Shown here piece by piece: positions 16,262 through 26,254 of a stretch of 64,000 nt of DNA. Source of the stretch: Anaerolineaceae bacterium UBA6105. GTDB taxonomy: Bacteria > Chloroflexota > Anaerolineae > Anaerolineales > Anaerolineaceae. The position numbers were made by a program, and so were the translations under genes. The notes beneath the pieces were generated by a model. That model saw only the letters and a list, made by a program, of their open reading frames with translations, was not told where the DNA came from and made no database searches. The stretch covers positions 19,284 through 83,283 of the forward strand of contig DIWN01000044.1 of the NCBI GenBank assembly GCA_002423495.1. The letters run 5' to 3'. Numbering within the stretch: the stretch's first letter is position 1; every line of letters starts with the position of its first letter.

Positions 16262-16675
16262 ATGAGTCAAATCAAGAGAATCAACCATGTAGCCATCGTC
16301 GTACGGGACATTGAAGAGTCGCTCAAGTTCTGGGAATCTGCCATGGGGCTCGAGCTGCACCACGTGGAGGACGTTCCTTCACAGGCTTCCAAAGTAGCCT
16401 TCATCCCGATTGGGGATAGTGAAATTGAGCTGGTGCAACCCACCACGGAAGACTCGGGCATGGCTGCCTACCTGGAAAAGAGGGGGGAAGGCATGCACCA
16501 TCTGTGTGTGGAAGTGGATGATATCGACGCAAAAATGCAGGAACTCAAGGATGCGGGTGTGCGATTGATCAATAACGCGCCCCAAGTGCTGCCGGGGAGG
16601 AAAATGGCTTTTATCCATCCGAAATCTGCCAGCGGAGTGCTGGTGGAACTTTATGAAATCACTGCTGAGGAATAA
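16262..16675 (+). CDS. mce: methylmalonyl-CoA epimerase
   Basis: 137 aa VOC-fold metalloenzyme that converts (S)- to (R)-methylmalonyl-CoA for the mutase encoded just upstream. The metal-ligand pattern is visible: NHVAIVV near residue 8, MHHLCVEV near 80 and VLVELYE near 127. The length is normal. AAGGAG at 16251-16256 overlaps the mutase stop and sets the ATG at 16262. Confidence 0.93.
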   Translation: MSQIKRINHVAIVVRDIEESLKFWESAMGLELHHVEDVPSQASKVAFIPIGDSEIELVQPTTEDSGMAAYLEKRGEGMHHLCVEVDDIDAKMQELKDAGVRLINNAPQVLPGRKMAFIHPKSASGVLVELYEITAEE

Positions 16676-16705
16676 TTTCTGCCTTAACAGGAAAAAGGAG
16701 CGACA

Positions 16706-18046
16706 ATGATCATCACGAATGGCAAAATTGTGACCTGGGGCGATCCAAACGAGATCCTCGAAAGCAAGGCACTCCTGATTCAGGATGGTTTGATCCAGGA
16801 AATTGGGAACGAAGCTGAACTGAAAACTTCTCATCCAGGGGAAGAAATTCTGGATGCACAAGGGCAAATGGTGATGCCCGGCCTGATCTGCGCCCATACG
16901 CATTTTTACGGCGCGTTTTCGCGTGGAATGGCGGTGCCGGGAGAGCCTTCACGCAATTTCCAGGAGATCCTGGCAAATTTGTGGTGGAAGCTCGATAAAG
17001 GGCTTGATGAAGAGGGCGTTAGGTATTCGGCACTGGCACTGTTGGCGGACGCCACCCGGTATGGTTGCACGACTCTTTTTGATCACCACGCCTCGCCAAA
17101 CTGCATTGATGGTTCGCTTGACATTGAAGCTGAAGCTGTATTGGAGTCTGGCTTGCGGGCGTCGCTTTGCTATGAGGTCACTGACCGCGATGGCGAAGAA
17201 AAAGCCCTGGCTGGGATCCGGGAAAATGGTCGTTATATTAGTGGGGTAGAGGCCGGCAATTACAGCCCGATGCTGCGAGCGCATTTTGGCTTGCACGCCA
17301 GTTTGACGGTCAGCGATGAAACGCTTGAAAAGTGCATCGCGGAGAACAATGGCCGGGTTGGATTTCACAGTCACGCGGCTGAAGGGATCGTTGACCAGGA
17401 AGACTCGCTGACAAAGTACGGCAAGCGGGTGGTTGAGCGATTTGCAGAGGCTGGCGTGTTGGGCGAGGATACGATCCTGGCGCACGGCGTGCACGTCACT
17501 CCTCATGAAATTGATTTGCTGGCGCAGAGCGGCAGCTGGCTTTCACACCAGCCGCGATCTAACATGAATAATGCCGTGGGAGTTGCTCCGGTTGAGGAAA
17601 TGCTTAAGCAGGGCGTGAAGGTCTGCCTGGGGAACGATGGCTTTTCGAATGCCATGTGGCAGGAATGGTTTTTTGCTTACCTGATCCAGAAGGACCAGCA
17701 GGCTGACCCACGGGCGATGAATGGTTACGATGTGATCAAGATCGCCGTTGAGAACAATTCGAGGCTTGCTACCCAAACTTGGGATGGTTTGCGCATAGGT
17801 GTGATAGAAAAAAGGGCTGCGGCAGACCTGATCCTGGTGGATTATCATCCGATCACCCCTCTGCATGCGGGCAATTTGCCCTGGCACATCCTGTTTGGTT
17901 TCCGGGATGGCATGGTGACCAGCACAATTGCCGGTGGGAAGCTGCTGATGAAGGATCGTGAGTTACTCTTGCTGGATGAAGCCGAAATTGCTGCAAAAGC
18001 ACGCGAAGCAGCAATCCGATGCTGGGATCGCGTAAATTCGTACTAA
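16706..18046 (+). CDS. ssnA: putative aminohydrolase SsnA
   Basis: 446 aa amidohydrolase of the SsnA group. Family blocks: PGLICAHTHFYGAFSRG (metal site), NLWWKLDKGLDEE, DHHASP followed by GSL, HSHAAEG, LAHGVH, RSNMNNAVG and GNDGFSN. In E. coli ssnA lies with ygfK, ygfM and xdhD in the purine/selenium-linked molybdenum hydroxylase cluster. Equivalents of ygfM and xdhD lie downstream here. It probably deaminates or hydrolyses a purine or related heterocycle; the substrate is unknown. AAAAAGGAG precedes the ATG. Confidence 0.85.
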   Translation: MIITNGKIVTWGDPNEILESKALLIQDGLIQEIGNEAELKTSHPGEEILDAQGQMVMPGLICAHTHFYGAFSRGMAVPGEPSRNFQEILANLWWKLDKGLDEEGVRYSALALLADATRYGCTTLFDHHASPNCIDGSLDIEAEAVLESGLRASLCYEVTDRDGEEKALAGIRENGRYISGVEAGNYSPMLRAHFGLHASLTVSDETLEKCIAENNGRVGFHSHAAEGIVDQEDSLTKYGKRVVERFAEAGVLGEDTILAHGVHVTPHEIDLLAQSGSWLSHQPRSNMNNAVGVAPVEEMLKQGVKVCLGNDGFSNAMWQEWFFAYLIQKDQQADPRAMNGYDVIKIAVENNSRLATQTWDGLRIGVIEKRAAADLILVDYHPITPLHAGNLPWHILFGFRDGMVTSTIAGGKLLMKDRELLLLDEAEIAAKAREAAIRCWDRVNSY

Positions 18047-18057
18047 AGGAGAAAACC

Positions 18058-18723
18058 ATGGCGTATACAATAGGAATTATAGGGGGAACTGGTCGGGAAG
18101 GTTTCGGTTTGGGTTATCGCTGGGCAAAGGCGGGGCATAAGATCATTATTGGCTCCCGGAACGAAGAAAAAGCGCTGGTTGCGGTGGAAGAATTGCGGGA
18201 AAAGCTGCAGGGTGCAGGCGATGTGAGCGGTGCCACCAACGATCAAGCTGTCTCAGCTTGTGATATCGCAGTCCTCACCGTTCCCTTTTCTGCTCACCGT
18301 TCAACCCTTGAAGGGTTAAAAGAAGAGCTGCAAGGGAAGATTCTGATCGATGTAACAGTGCCTCTTGTGCCACCAAAAGTCACCCGTGTGCAAATGCCCG
18401 AGGAAGGCAGTGCAGCCCAGCAAGCCCAGGCAATCCTGGGTGAGGATGTAAAAGTGGTGGCGGCATTTCAAACGATTGCTTTTGAGCACTTGCTTTCTGA
18501 TGAGGAAATTGAGTGTGATGTTCTGGTGGCTGGTGGCAACAAAGCCGCGCGTGAAATTGTTATCTCACTTGCGGAAGATGTTGGTCTCAAAGCCTGGGAT
18601 GCCGGTGTCATTCAGAACGCAGTTGTGGTGGAAGGCTTGACCTCCATCCTGATTGGCTTGAATATCAAACACAACGTTGCTTCTTCAGGCATTCGCATCA
18701 CAGGCATCAATGACGAAAGCTAA
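18058..18723 (+). CDS. npdG: NADPH-dependent F420 reductase
   Basis: 221 aa Rossmann-fold F420H2:NADP+ oxidoreductase (Fno/NpdG), which moves hydride between NADP(H) and coenzyme F420. Nucleotide-binding motif IGIIGGTGREGFGLGYRWA lies at the N-terminus, followed by IIGSRNEEKA, the NADP 2'-phosphate pocket. The ATG at 18058 follows AAAGGAGAAAACC. It overlaps cofE by 14 bases, placing F420 reduction and synthesis in one operon. Confidence 0.88.
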   Translation: MAYTIGIIGGTGREGFGLGYRWAKAGHKIIIGSRNEEKALVAVEELREKLQGAGDVSGATNDQAVSACDIAVLTVPFSAHRSTLEGLKEELQGKILIDVTVPLVPPKVTRVQMPEEGSAAQQAQAILGEDVKVVAAFQTIAFEHLLSDEEIECDVLVAGGNKAAREIVISLAEDVGLKAWDAGVIQNAVVVEGLTSILIGLNIKHNVASSGIRITGINDES

Positions 18724-19489
18724 ACAGCTGACATATTTTGCGCTGCAGGGAATCCCTCAAATTCGAGCTGGAGATAAGCTGGCTGAAATTATTTACGCCG
18801 CTATCGGGGAAAACGAGCTCGCTCTGCAGGATGGGGATATCCTGATCCTGGCGCAGAAAATTGTCTCAAAGTCAGAAGGCCGGCTGGTGAATCTCACCAC
18901 AGTGCAACCTTCTGCTAAAGCATTTGAACTGGCAAATTTTCTGGGCAAACGGCCTGAACTGGTTGAGTTAATCCTCCAGGAAAGCAATGAAGTTGTCCGC
19001 ACCCGACCGGGAACCATTATCGTGGAGCACAAATCCGGCTTTATTTGTGCGAATGCCGGGATAGATCACTCGAACGTAAAAGGCAATTGGGGGAAAGACG
19101 AGGATTGGGTTTTGCTCCTGCCGGAGGATTCTGATCTTTCTGCGGCGATGATCCGCAAGGAATTGGAAGTGTTGAGCGGGGCAAGATTGGGCGTCATAAT
19201 CATCGATTCACACGGCCGTGCCTGGCGCAATGGCGTGCTTGGCACCACGATTGGTGCATCCGGCTTGCCTGCGCTGCTTGACATGCGTGGTGAAGAAGAT
19301 ATGTACCACTACAAACTTCGGGTCACAACGATCGCTACTGCAGATGAATTGGCGGCTGGTGGGTCACTGATGATGGGTCAGGCGGGTGAAGGCACTCCAG
19401 TAGTTCTCGCGAGGGGCTTCCCCTATCTGCTCAGAGAAGGCAACGCCAGGGAATTGATCAGAAAGAAGGAGAACGACCTCTTCCGATGA
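18710..19489 (+). CDS. cofE: coenzyme F420-0:L-glutamate ligase CofE
   Basis: 259 aa GTP-dependent ligase that adds gamma-linked glutamates to F420-0. Typical blocks: GIPQIRAGDKLAEII, GDILILAQKIVSKSEGR, GFICANAGIDHSNV, IIIDSHGRAWRNGVLGTTIGASG, and DELAAGGSLMMGQA. It is the stand-alone archaeal/CofE type, without the FbiB C-terminal domain. The start overlaps npdG; the stop overlaps cofD (ATGA). Confidence 0.93.
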   Translation: MTKAKQLTYFALQGIPQIRAGDKLAEIIYAAIGENELALQDGDILILAQKIVSKSEGRLVNLTTVQPSAKAFELANFLGKRPELVELILQESNEVVRTRPGTIIVEHKSGFICANAGIDHSNVKGNWGKDEDWVLLLPEDSDLSAAMIRKELEVLSGARLGVIIIDSHGRAWRNGVLGTTIGASGLPALLDMRGEEDMYHYKLRVTTIATADELAAGGSLMMGQAGEGTPVVLARGFPYLLREGNARELIRKKENDLFR

Positions 19490-20460
19490 TTCCCAAGTTT
19501 GAAGCAGGCTACGAACATCTCAAAGTAACTGCACTGGCAGGCGGCGTGGGTGGGGCAAAGCTTTTGGTTGGCCTGGATAAAGTACTGCAGCCTGGTCAGT
19601 TGACTGCGATCGTCAATACCGGGGATGATTTTTCTCATTTTGGACTGCACATTTCTCCTGACCTTGATTCGGTTTGTTACGCGTTGGCAGGGCTGGCGGA
19701 TCCAATGCATGGATGGGGGCGCAAGGATGAAAGCTGGCAGGTGTTGGAGGAATTACGCAGGATTGGCGCTCCGGATTGGTTTGCCCTGGGTGACAGAGAT
19801 CTTGCCTGGCATTTGGAGCGGCAGCGTTTGCTGAGTGAGGGAAAGTCTCTCACCGAGGCAACAGCTCATTTTTGTGAGATTTTTGGCATTCAGTCGCGGG
19901 TGTTGCCGATGTGCGATGAACCAGCACCAACCCTGATAAAGACCAAAGAGGGAGAGTGGCTGGGCTTCCAGGATTACTTTGTTCGTCTGAGATGCCAGCC
20001 TGAAATTGCTGAAATCGCTTTATTGGGCAACAAAGAGATCAGTACAAGTGAGCTGGTGATCCAGGCACTGAAGGACGCAGATTTGATCGTTCTGGCACCC
20101 TCGAACCCCTGGGTAAGCATCGATCCGATCCTGGCTTTGGAAGGTGTGGAAAGCATCCTTCAGGAAAAGACGGTTATATCGGTTTCACCGATCATCCAGG
20201 GTAGCGCGCTAAAAGGTCCGGCAGCCAAAATGTTCAGTGACCTTGGAATCCATCCTTCGTCGGAAGCCGTGCGGCAGCATTACGAGGATTTTTTGGATGG
20301 GTTTATTTTTGACGATCTTGACGTAAAGGATGCTGAAAAATGGCAAGCCTCGGCTATAATTAACGAAGCTTGTCAGACGATCATGAAGACTGACGAGGAT
20401 AAAACAGCTTTGGCAAAAGCGGTCATCTCACTTGGGGCGAGGATCCTTCAAGGCAGATGA
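19486..20460 (+). CDS. cofD: 2-phospho-L-lactate transferase CofD
   Basis: 324 aa CofD/FbiA-family enzyme that transfers the phospholactyl (or phosphoenolpyruvyl) group to FO, giving F420-0. The motif LAGGVGGAKLLVGL lies near residue 12, then VNTGDDF and HISPDLDSV, and LAPSNPWVSIDPILA near 205. The start overlaps cofE by four bases and the stop overlaps cofC by four. FO synthase (CofG/CofH) is not in this window. Confidence 0.93.
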   Translation: MIPKFEAGYEHLKVTALAGGVGGAKLLVGLDKVLQPGQLTAIVNTGDDFSHFGLHISPDLDSVCYALAGLADPMHGWGRKDESWQVLEELRRIGAPDWFALGDRDLAWHLERQRLLSEGKSLTEATAHFCEIFGIQSRVLPMCDEPAPTLIKTKEGEWLGFQDYFVRLRCQPEIAEIALLGNKEISTSELVIQALKDADLIVLAPSNPWVSIDPILALEGVESILQEKTVISVSPIIQGSALKGPAAKMFSDLGIHPSSEAVRQHYEDFLDGFIFDDLDVKDAEKWQASAIINEACQTIMKTDEDKTALAKAVISLGARILQGR

Positions 20461-21098
20461 TTACATGGGCAGTCTTACCTGTTAAAAGGTATTCCGTAGG
20501 CAAATCGAGGCTGCGGCAATTATTTTCTGATGCAAATTTGGTCGAACTCAACCAAAATTTGTTTGAAAGCACGTTTACAAAACTACAAGAAATGCCAGGG
20601 ATCGACGGGATATTTGTGGTTTCCAGGGAAGAACACGCTCTCGAATGGTGTAATTCTCATGGAGGCGTGGCATTAGTGGAAGGTGATCCGAGCACGCTCA
20701 ACGCGGCAATCTCAAAAGCTCAGGAGCATGCCTGCCAGGTGGGGGTGGAACGTTTGATGGTCTTACCAAGCGACCTGCCATTGATGACCTCAAAAGATTT
20801 AAACGCATTGATCCGCCTGGCAGAAGGCGCACACAAACTGGTAATTGTGCCTGACCACTACCAATCAGGCACAAACGCATTAGTAATGAGTGGTCCGGAT
20901 TTGATCCAGCCAAGGTTTGGTTCAGGTTCTTTCCGAAAACACACAAGACAGGCTATGGAGAAAAACGCAGAACTGGTCGTCTACCTGAATGAAAACATCC
21001 AGTGGGATCTTGATACATCACTGGAGTTATATCGTATTATTAACAAACAATCCGAACTTACAATATTGAGCCAATTACGAAAGGAAACCTCACTATGA
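20457..21098 (+). CDS. cofC: 2-phospho-L-lactate (or PEP) guanylyltransferase CofC
   Basis: 213 aa nucleotidyltransferase that activates 2-phospholactate or PEP with GTP for CofD. Motifs: [18 protein letters not shown] at the N-terminus, [10 protein letters not shown] near residue 101 (metal-binding Asp), and [11 protein letters not shown] near 138. It overlaps cofD (ATGA) and the following oxidoreductase gene (ATGA). Confidence 0.9.
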   Translation: MITWAVLPVKRYSVGKSRLRQLFSDANLVELNQNLFESTFTKLQEMPGIDGIFVVSREEHALEWCNSHGGVALVEGDPSTLNAAISKAQEHACQVGVERLMVLPSDLPLMTSKDLNALIRLAEGAHKLVIVPDHYQSGTNALVMSGPDLIQPRFGSGSFRKHTRQAMEKNAELVVYLNENIQWDLDTSLELYRIINKQSELTILSQLRKETSL

Positions 21099-22096
21099 CC
21101 CAAAAATACGCTCTCTATCTGCAGGACGCGCATGACTTGCGTGATGGACTGGACATCGTCCGGTATGCTGAAGAAAAGGGAATTGACGGCATTTGGCAAG
21201 CTGAAAGCCGCCTGGTGCGCGATGCAATCGTGCCAATGGCTGCTTACGCTGCTGTCTCAGAGCGCATCAAGATAGGCTCGGCTGTTATCAACAACTGGAC
21301 GCGCAACATTGGTTTGCTGGCTTCAACATTTTTGACCCTGGATGACCTGGCTCCAAACCGCATTATTTGCGGCATCGGTGCCTGGTGGGATCCGCTGGCA
21401 AAGAATGTTGGCATCGATCGCACAAAACCCCTCAAGGCGATGGAAGAAACTGTGATCGTCTTACGACGCCTGCTCAACATGGAACGCGTCACCTTTGAAG
21501 GTGAATTCCACCAGGTGCACGAGATAGAGCTGGATGTGGTGCACGGACGGCGTGAGCCCCGTAATGTTCCGATCTATATCGGAGCAACCGGTGGAAAAAT
21601 GGTCGAGATGACCGGTCGGATTGCGGATGGCATCGTCATGAACTACTGTGTGCCGGTGGAGTACAATGATATGGCAATCGAACAGTTGGAAAAGGGCTTA
21701 AAAGTTGCAGGTAAAAAGTTAGAGGATTTTGATCGTCCTCAGTTGATTGTCTGTTCAGTCGATGAAGACCACGATGTTGCCATTGACAGCACGCGCGAGC
21801 TGCTCACCCAGTATCTGGCGCAGCAACCTCACATTGCCAAGGCATCCGGCGTCTCAATGGATGTCGTAGAGAAAATCCAGGCAATTCTTGGCTGGCCTGC
21901 CACCCACGAACAAATCCGGGCGGCGAAGCACTTGGTGCCGGAAGATCTGATCCATCGCATCACTGCCAGCGGCACACCATCTGAAGCAAAAGCAAAGGTT
22001 CAGGAATATATCAATCACGGCTGCACCACCCCGATTTTGTACGGCGTTGGCGGTAACACCAAGCTGCTGATCGATACTTTTGCCGCAGAGGCTTAA
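21095..22096 (+). CDS. LLM-class F420-dependent oxidoreductase
   Basis: 333 aa luciferase-like TIM barrel of the F420-dependent group (Mer-like). It shows [16 protein letters not shown], an [11 protein letters not shown] strand, [10 protein letters not shown], and [13 protein letters not shown]. It lies directly behind cofC with a four-base overlap and a good GAAAGGAAACC ribosome-binding site, so F420 is its probable cofactor. The organic substrate is unknown. Confidence 0.87.
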   Translation: MTQKYALYLQDAHDLRDGLDIVRYAEEKGIDGIWQAESRLVRDAIVPMAAYAAVSERIKIGSAVINNWTRNIGLLASTFLTLDDLAPNRIICGIGAWWDPLAKNVGIDRTKPLKAMEETVIVLRRLLNMERVTFEGEFHQVHEIELDVVHGRREPRNVPIYIGATGGKMVEMTGRIADGIVMNYCVPVEYNDMAIEQLEKGLKVAGKKLEDFDRPQLIVCSVDEDHDVAIDSTRELLTQYLAQQPHIAKASGVSMDVVEKIQAILGWPATHEQIRAAKHLVPEDLIHRITASGTPSEAKAKVQEYINHGCTTPILYGVGGNTKLLIDTFAAEA

Positions 22097-22560
22097 TGCA
22101 ACAACTGCCAAGCAGTAAGACTTGTTTTGTTTGCGGTCGTGATAACCCGGTGTCCTTGCGGATGACGTTTTACCTGCAGGACAATGGGGAGGTCACCTCC
22201 GAAATTGTGGTTCCCGAGGAGTATGCCGGCTACCCTGGCATGGTACATGGCGGCAATATTGTGGCAATGATGGACGAAGCCGCAGGCCGGGCTGCAACGG
22301 CGGATGATCCAAATCGCTTTGCGGTAACCAGCCAGTTGACGGTCAAGTACCGGCAGCCAGTGCCTACGAACCAAGTTTTAAAAATTACCGGCAAACTGCT
22401 GAAGAAACGCGGAAAAGTTGCCCAGGCACATGGCGAGATCCGCAATCAGGAGGGGGAACTCCTGGCGGAAGCAGATGCTCTTTTTGTAGATGTTGCCGAA
22501 GATTTTACCCAAGGCGCAGACCCGGCTTTGTTGGGTTGGAAGGTGTATGAAGATGACTAA
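22096..22560 (+). CDS. PaaI-like hotdog-fold thioesterase
   Basis: 154 aa hotdog protein. It has the N-terminal CFVCGRDNPVSLRM signature of this subfamily and GMVHGGNIVAMMDEAAGRA near residue 50, the active-site helix. It probably hydrolyses an acyl-CoA thioester. It overlaps the upstream stop by one base (TAATG) and the following gene by a few bases. Confidence 0.82.
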   Translation: MQQLPSSKTCFVCGRDNPVSLRMTFYLQDNGEVTSEIVVPEEYAGYPGMVHGGNIVAMMDEAAGRAATADDPNRFAVTSQLTVKYRQPVPTNQVLKITGKLLKKRGKVAQAHGEIRNQEGELLAEADALFVDVAEDFTQGADPALLGWKVYEDD

Positions 22561-23329
22561 ACTTGAACTTACTTATGCCCGTCCGGTTACATGGGACGAG
22601 CTTGAAGCTCTGCAAAAGGAATTTGAGGGTCAGATCATGTATCTGGCTGGTGGTGACTATCACCCGAAGGCTAAAGATTCTGCAAGCATTCTGATTGACC
22701 TGCAGGAACTTGACCTGGACCAGGTGGGGTTTGCTGAGGATGCGATTTATATCGGGGGATTGATCAATTTGCAGCAACTTGGCGATGCATTAGAATCCGC
22801 AGACCTCAACGAAGCAATTTCGATTGAAGCAGGTGTCAACCTGCGCAACAGTCTGAGCCTGACCAATTACGTCAAGTCCAGCAATGGACGGTCTGTGGTG
22901 CAGATTTGTCTTAATGCAATGGAAGCAGAGTACCGACTTTCCGGTGAAGAAGACGGCCAGGCTCACTCAGAGGCTCTCAAAGCCAGGCTTGCTAATGACT
23001 TCATTGAAGAAATATGGATCCCCAAACCCATCTCACTGGCATTTGCCTCGGTAGGGCGAAGCCCAAAGGATCAGCCGGTGGTGGCTGTGGCCGCCTCAAA
23101 ACGAACGGATGACCGAATCCACATCGCTTGTGGAGGGTCAGAGACGATGTGGGCTGAGTTTGACCTGCATCCTGGCGACGGTGATGGTGAAATCAAGATC
23201 CGCGAATTGTATAAAGACATCAATGATCAATGGGCAGGAGCAGAATACCGGCAGGAAGTTGCAGCTGTTTTACTTTCCCGGTGCCTGCACAAGCTCACTC
23301 AGGACTCTTCTAAAAAGGAGGAATCATGA
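22553..23329 (+). CDS. YgfM-like FAD-binding-subunit homologue of a molybdenum hydroxylase
   Basis: 258 aa, the size and gene position of E. coli YgfM. It matches the CoxM/FAD-binding type family: AGGDYHPKAKD near residue 30 (normally AGGTDL...K), ILIDLQEL, a C-terminal CODH-flavoprotein-like part with SVGRSPKDQPVVAVAAS. The second FAD motif (usually TIGGNL) is absent; the region reads GVNLRNSLSLTNYVKSSNG. FAD binding is therefore doubtful. ATG 22553 has AAGG nine bases upstream; an ATG at 22547 in the same frame is also possible. The stop overlaps the xdhD-like gene (ATGA). Confidence 0.75.
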   Translation: MTKLELTYARPVTWDELEALQKEFEGQIMYLAGGDYHPKAKDSASILIDLQELDLDQVGFAEDAIYIGGLINLQQLGDALESADLNEAISIEAGVNLRNSLSLTNYVKSSNGRSVVQICLNAMEAEYRLSGEEDGQAHSEALKARLANDFIEEIWIPKPISLAFASVGRSPKDQPVVAVAASKRTDDRIHIACGGSETMWAEFDLHPGDGDGEIKIRELYKDINDQWAGAEYRQEVAAVLLSRCLHKLTQDSSKKEES

Positions 23330-26238
23330 AACTCTACCTCCTGATCAACGACAGGACTTATGAAACGGAATGCCGGCCAAGCGATAGCCTGCTGGAAGTG
23401 TTGAGACGTTTGGGGCTTTTGAGCGTGAAATCCGGCGGATGTGTTCGCGGGGAATGCGGGGCATGCACGGTCCTGATGGATGGAGAACCGATCAATTCCT
23501 GTATGTTCCTGGCTGTGCAGGCACAGGGGCACAGCCTGGAGACGCTTGAGCAGTTTGGGCAGCATCCGGAGCAAGGTTGGAAAAAAACTGAGGGTTATGA
23601 CCCAATTCAGAAGGCTTTCATTGAAAGTGGCTCGATCCAATGCGGTTATTGCACGCCTGCCATGATTTTGGCTGCCAAGGCTTTGCTGCGCCAGAATCCG
23701 GACCCCACTGAAGCGCAGGTGAGGGAGGCATTGTCGGGAGTCTTGTGCCGTTGTACAGCCTACGTCAAACCGGTCCAAGCGGTGTTGCAAGCTGCTGCGA
23801 ATATCAGGCAGAGTGAACAGGAGCCATTCGAAGATGAGCCGGAAGATCTGGTTTATGAACCAGCAATCTTTGCGGTGGATGCAATCCCTGAGACTGAAAC
23901 CATCGGCAAATCTGAGATTAAAGTGGATGCGGCCAAACTCGCACAGGGAAAGCCAGCCTTCACCGCAGATTTACAGCTTTCGGGCACGCTGATTGCTAAA
24001 GTTCTCAGATCGCCTTATGCCCATGCGAAGATCATCCGGATTGATGCCGCCAAGGCAAAAGCTTTGCCGGGTGTGGCAGCTGTTTTGACCTGGGAGGATC
24101 TGCCGCGTGTGGCTTACTCCACCGCGGGGCAGTCAGACCCAATTCCTGGTCCACTGGATATGTTCTCGTTGGATAACAAGGTGCGGTTTGTTGGAGACAG
24201 GGTTGCTTTTGTGGCGGCTGAGACGGCAGAAATCGCTGAAAAGGCTCTGGAATTAATTGATGTGACCTATGAACCTTTGCCAGTGATTGTGGACCCAAGG
24301 GACGCCATGAAAGAAGGCGCGGTCCGCATTCATGACGAAGAAGATTATGTCAACTTTGGAGACTCAGATCCGTCTATCAACCTTGCAGCTAAGATTCGGA
24401 TTGACATCGGTGATGTTGAGAAGGGTTTTGCAGAAGCTGACCGGATTTTTGAGCAGGAATACGCGGTTCCCAAAGTGCAGCAGGCACATATTGAACCACA
24501 TGTTACCCTTACCTATTGGGATGAGGATGACCGCCTGGTGGTGCGCACGAGTACCCAGGTGCCGTTCCATGTCAGGCGTCAGATAGCGCCTGTGATTGGG
24601 CTGCCGGTGAAGCGCATCCGCGTTATCAAGCCGCGCATTGGCGGAGGCTTTGGCAACAAGCAGGAAGTCTTGATTGAAGACGTTGCTGCCCATTTGACAA
24701 TCGCGACAGGCAAACCCGTTCTCTATGAAATGAGCAGGGAAGAGGAGTTTATTGCTTCCCGGGCGCGTCATCCGATGCGCATTCGCATGAAAACCGGCGT
24801 CAAGTTGGATGGCACAATGACCGCCAACGAGATGACCGCTCTTTCGGATACCGGCGCTTATGGTTGCCATGCTTTGACTGTTACCGGAAACACAGGCCAG
24901 AAGACCATGGGCTTATATGTTGGGGACGGGGAATACAGAAAACATCCAAACATTCGTTTTTACGCGGATATCGTTTATACAAACACGACACCAGCAGGCG
25001 CATACCGCGGCTATGGCGTGCCGCAGGGCTATTGGCCGCTCGATCGCCATCTGGAAAATATCGCGCGGGCACTTGACTTGGATCCGATTGCGTTTCGGCT
25101 GAAGAACGCTTTACGACCAGGTGAGGTTCAGCCATTCAGCACAGCCTGGAATGAGGGCAGGGAACCAGTGCCAGAAATCATCAAGACGGTCGGTCTTGAA
25201 CAGGCGACCGCAGAAGGACGCAAGGCAATTGGTTGGGATGACAAATTTGGGAATGAAGCCTGGCACACAGTGCCGGGAAAACCCCATCTCAGGCGTGGTA
25301 TCGGCGTCGCAACGGTGATGCAAGGCACCGCAATTCCCAACCTGGATATGGGCGGCGCGAGCATCAAGATCAACGACGATGGCAGTTTCAACCTTTTGGT
25401 AGGTGCGACAGACCTCGGAACAGGCAGTGATACCGTTCTGGGTCAGATTGCCGCGGAAACTCTGGGTGTGGAACTGGAAGACATCATTGTGACCTCCTCC
25501 GACACCGACACGACCCCATTTGATGTCGGCGCGTATGCTTCCTCGACAACATATATTTCTGGAACGGCAGTTCTGAAAGCTGCCAAAGAGGTAGCACAAA
25601 GAATTAAAGTGCGCGCGGCTCAGCTTCTGGGAGACAAAGGCGAGGTGGTGGAGCCGGCAGACCTGGTTCTGAAAGACCGAAATGCAGTTTCGCCATCAGG
25701 ATCCAAAATCAGCATGGCTGAGATTGCGCTGGACTCGCTGCACTGGCGTAACCAGGAACAGATCATGGCCACGGGATCCCACGTGTCGCCAAACTCACCG
25801 CCACCCTTTGCCGCGCAGTTCGCGACCGTTTTGGTGGATATCGAAACCGGACAGGTTACGGTTGAAGAGCTGATTATGGCTGTGGATTCGGGGGTTATCA
25901 TCAACCCGATTGCCGCGTCCGGTCAGATCGAAGGCGGTGTTGCCCAGGCTCTGGGTTATGGTGTCAGTGAGGAAATGCGCTATGATGCTGAGGGGCAGCC
26001 GCGTGAGCGTGACCTGGTCGATTATCATATCTTCCGGGCAGACGAGATGCCCGCCATCCGCTCAATTTTTGTCCAGACATATGAAGAAACCGGGCCTTAT
26101 GGCGCCAAGGCTGTCGCTGAAATTCCTTTAGACGGCGCCGCGCCAGCCATTGGAAATGCAGTGCTGGATGCCTGTGGAGCCGACGTGTTGGACAATCCGC
26201 TCACTCCAGAACGAATCTGGAAAGCCTTAAAACATTAA
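23326..26238 (+). CDS. XdhD-like molybdenum hydroxylase (2Fe-2S plus molybdopterin domains)
   Basis: 970 aa fusion. Residues 1-160 hold two 2Fe-2S domains with intact ligands: GGCVRGECGACTV, then CGYCTPAM and CRCTAY. Residues 180-970 are the molybdopterin part of the xanthine dehydrogenase family. Visible motifs include IGGGFGNKQ, AYRGYGVPQG, GTGSDTV, and GPYGAKAVAEIPLDG with the catalytic Glu. The architecture and many blocks match E. coli XdhD, whose Fe-S cysteines are lost. Together with ssnA, the ygfM-like gene and mocA it suggests hydroxylation of a purine or similar heterocycle. Confidence 0.88.
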   Translation: MKLYLLINDRTYETECRPSDSLLEVLRRLGLLSVKSGGCVRGECGACTVLMDGEPINSCMFLAVQAQGHSLETLEQFGQHPEQGWKKTEGYDPIQKAFIESGSIQCGYCTPAMILAAKALLRQNPDPTEAQVREALSGVLCRCTAYVKPVQAVLQAAANIRQSEQEPFEDEPEDLVYEPAIFAVDAIPETETIGKSEIKVDAAKLAQGKPAFTADLQLSGTLIAKVLRSPYAHAKIIRIDAAKAKALPGVAAVLTWEDLPRVAYSTAGQSDPIPGPLDMFSLDNKVRFVGDRVAFVAAETAEIAEKALELIDVTYEPLPVIVDPRDAMKEGAVRIHDEEDYVNFGDSDPSINLAAKIRIDIGDVEKGFAEADRIFEQEYAVPKVQQAHIEPHVTLTYWDEDDRLVVRTSTQVPFHVRRQIAPVIGLPVKRIRVIKPRIGGGFGNKQEVLIEDVAAHLTIATGKPVLYEMSREEEFIASRARHPMRIRMKTGVKLDGTMTANEMTALSDTGAYGCHALTVTGNTGQKTMGLYVGDGEYRKHPNIRFYADIVYTNTTPAGAYRGYGVPQGYWPLDRHLENIARALDLDPIAFRLKNALRPGEVQPFSTAWNEGREPVPEIIKTVGLEQATAEGRKAIGWDDKFGNEAWHTVPGKPHLRRGIGVATVMQGTAIPNLDMGGASIKINDDGSFNLLVGATDLGTGSDTVLGQIAAETLGVELEDIIVTSSDTDTTPFDVGAYASSTTYISGTAVLKAAKEVAQRIKVRAAQLLGDKGEVVEPADLVLKDRNAVSPSGSKISMAEIALDSLHWRNQEQIMATGSHVSPNSPPPFAAQFATVLVDIETGQVTVEELIMAVDSGVIINPIAASGQIEGGVAQALGYGVSEEMRYDAEGQPRERDLVDYHIFRADEMPAIRSIFVQTYEETGPYGAKAVAEIPLDGAAPAIGNAVLDACGADVLDNPLTPERIWKALKH

Positions 26239-26254
26239 TCAGAAAGCAGGACCG

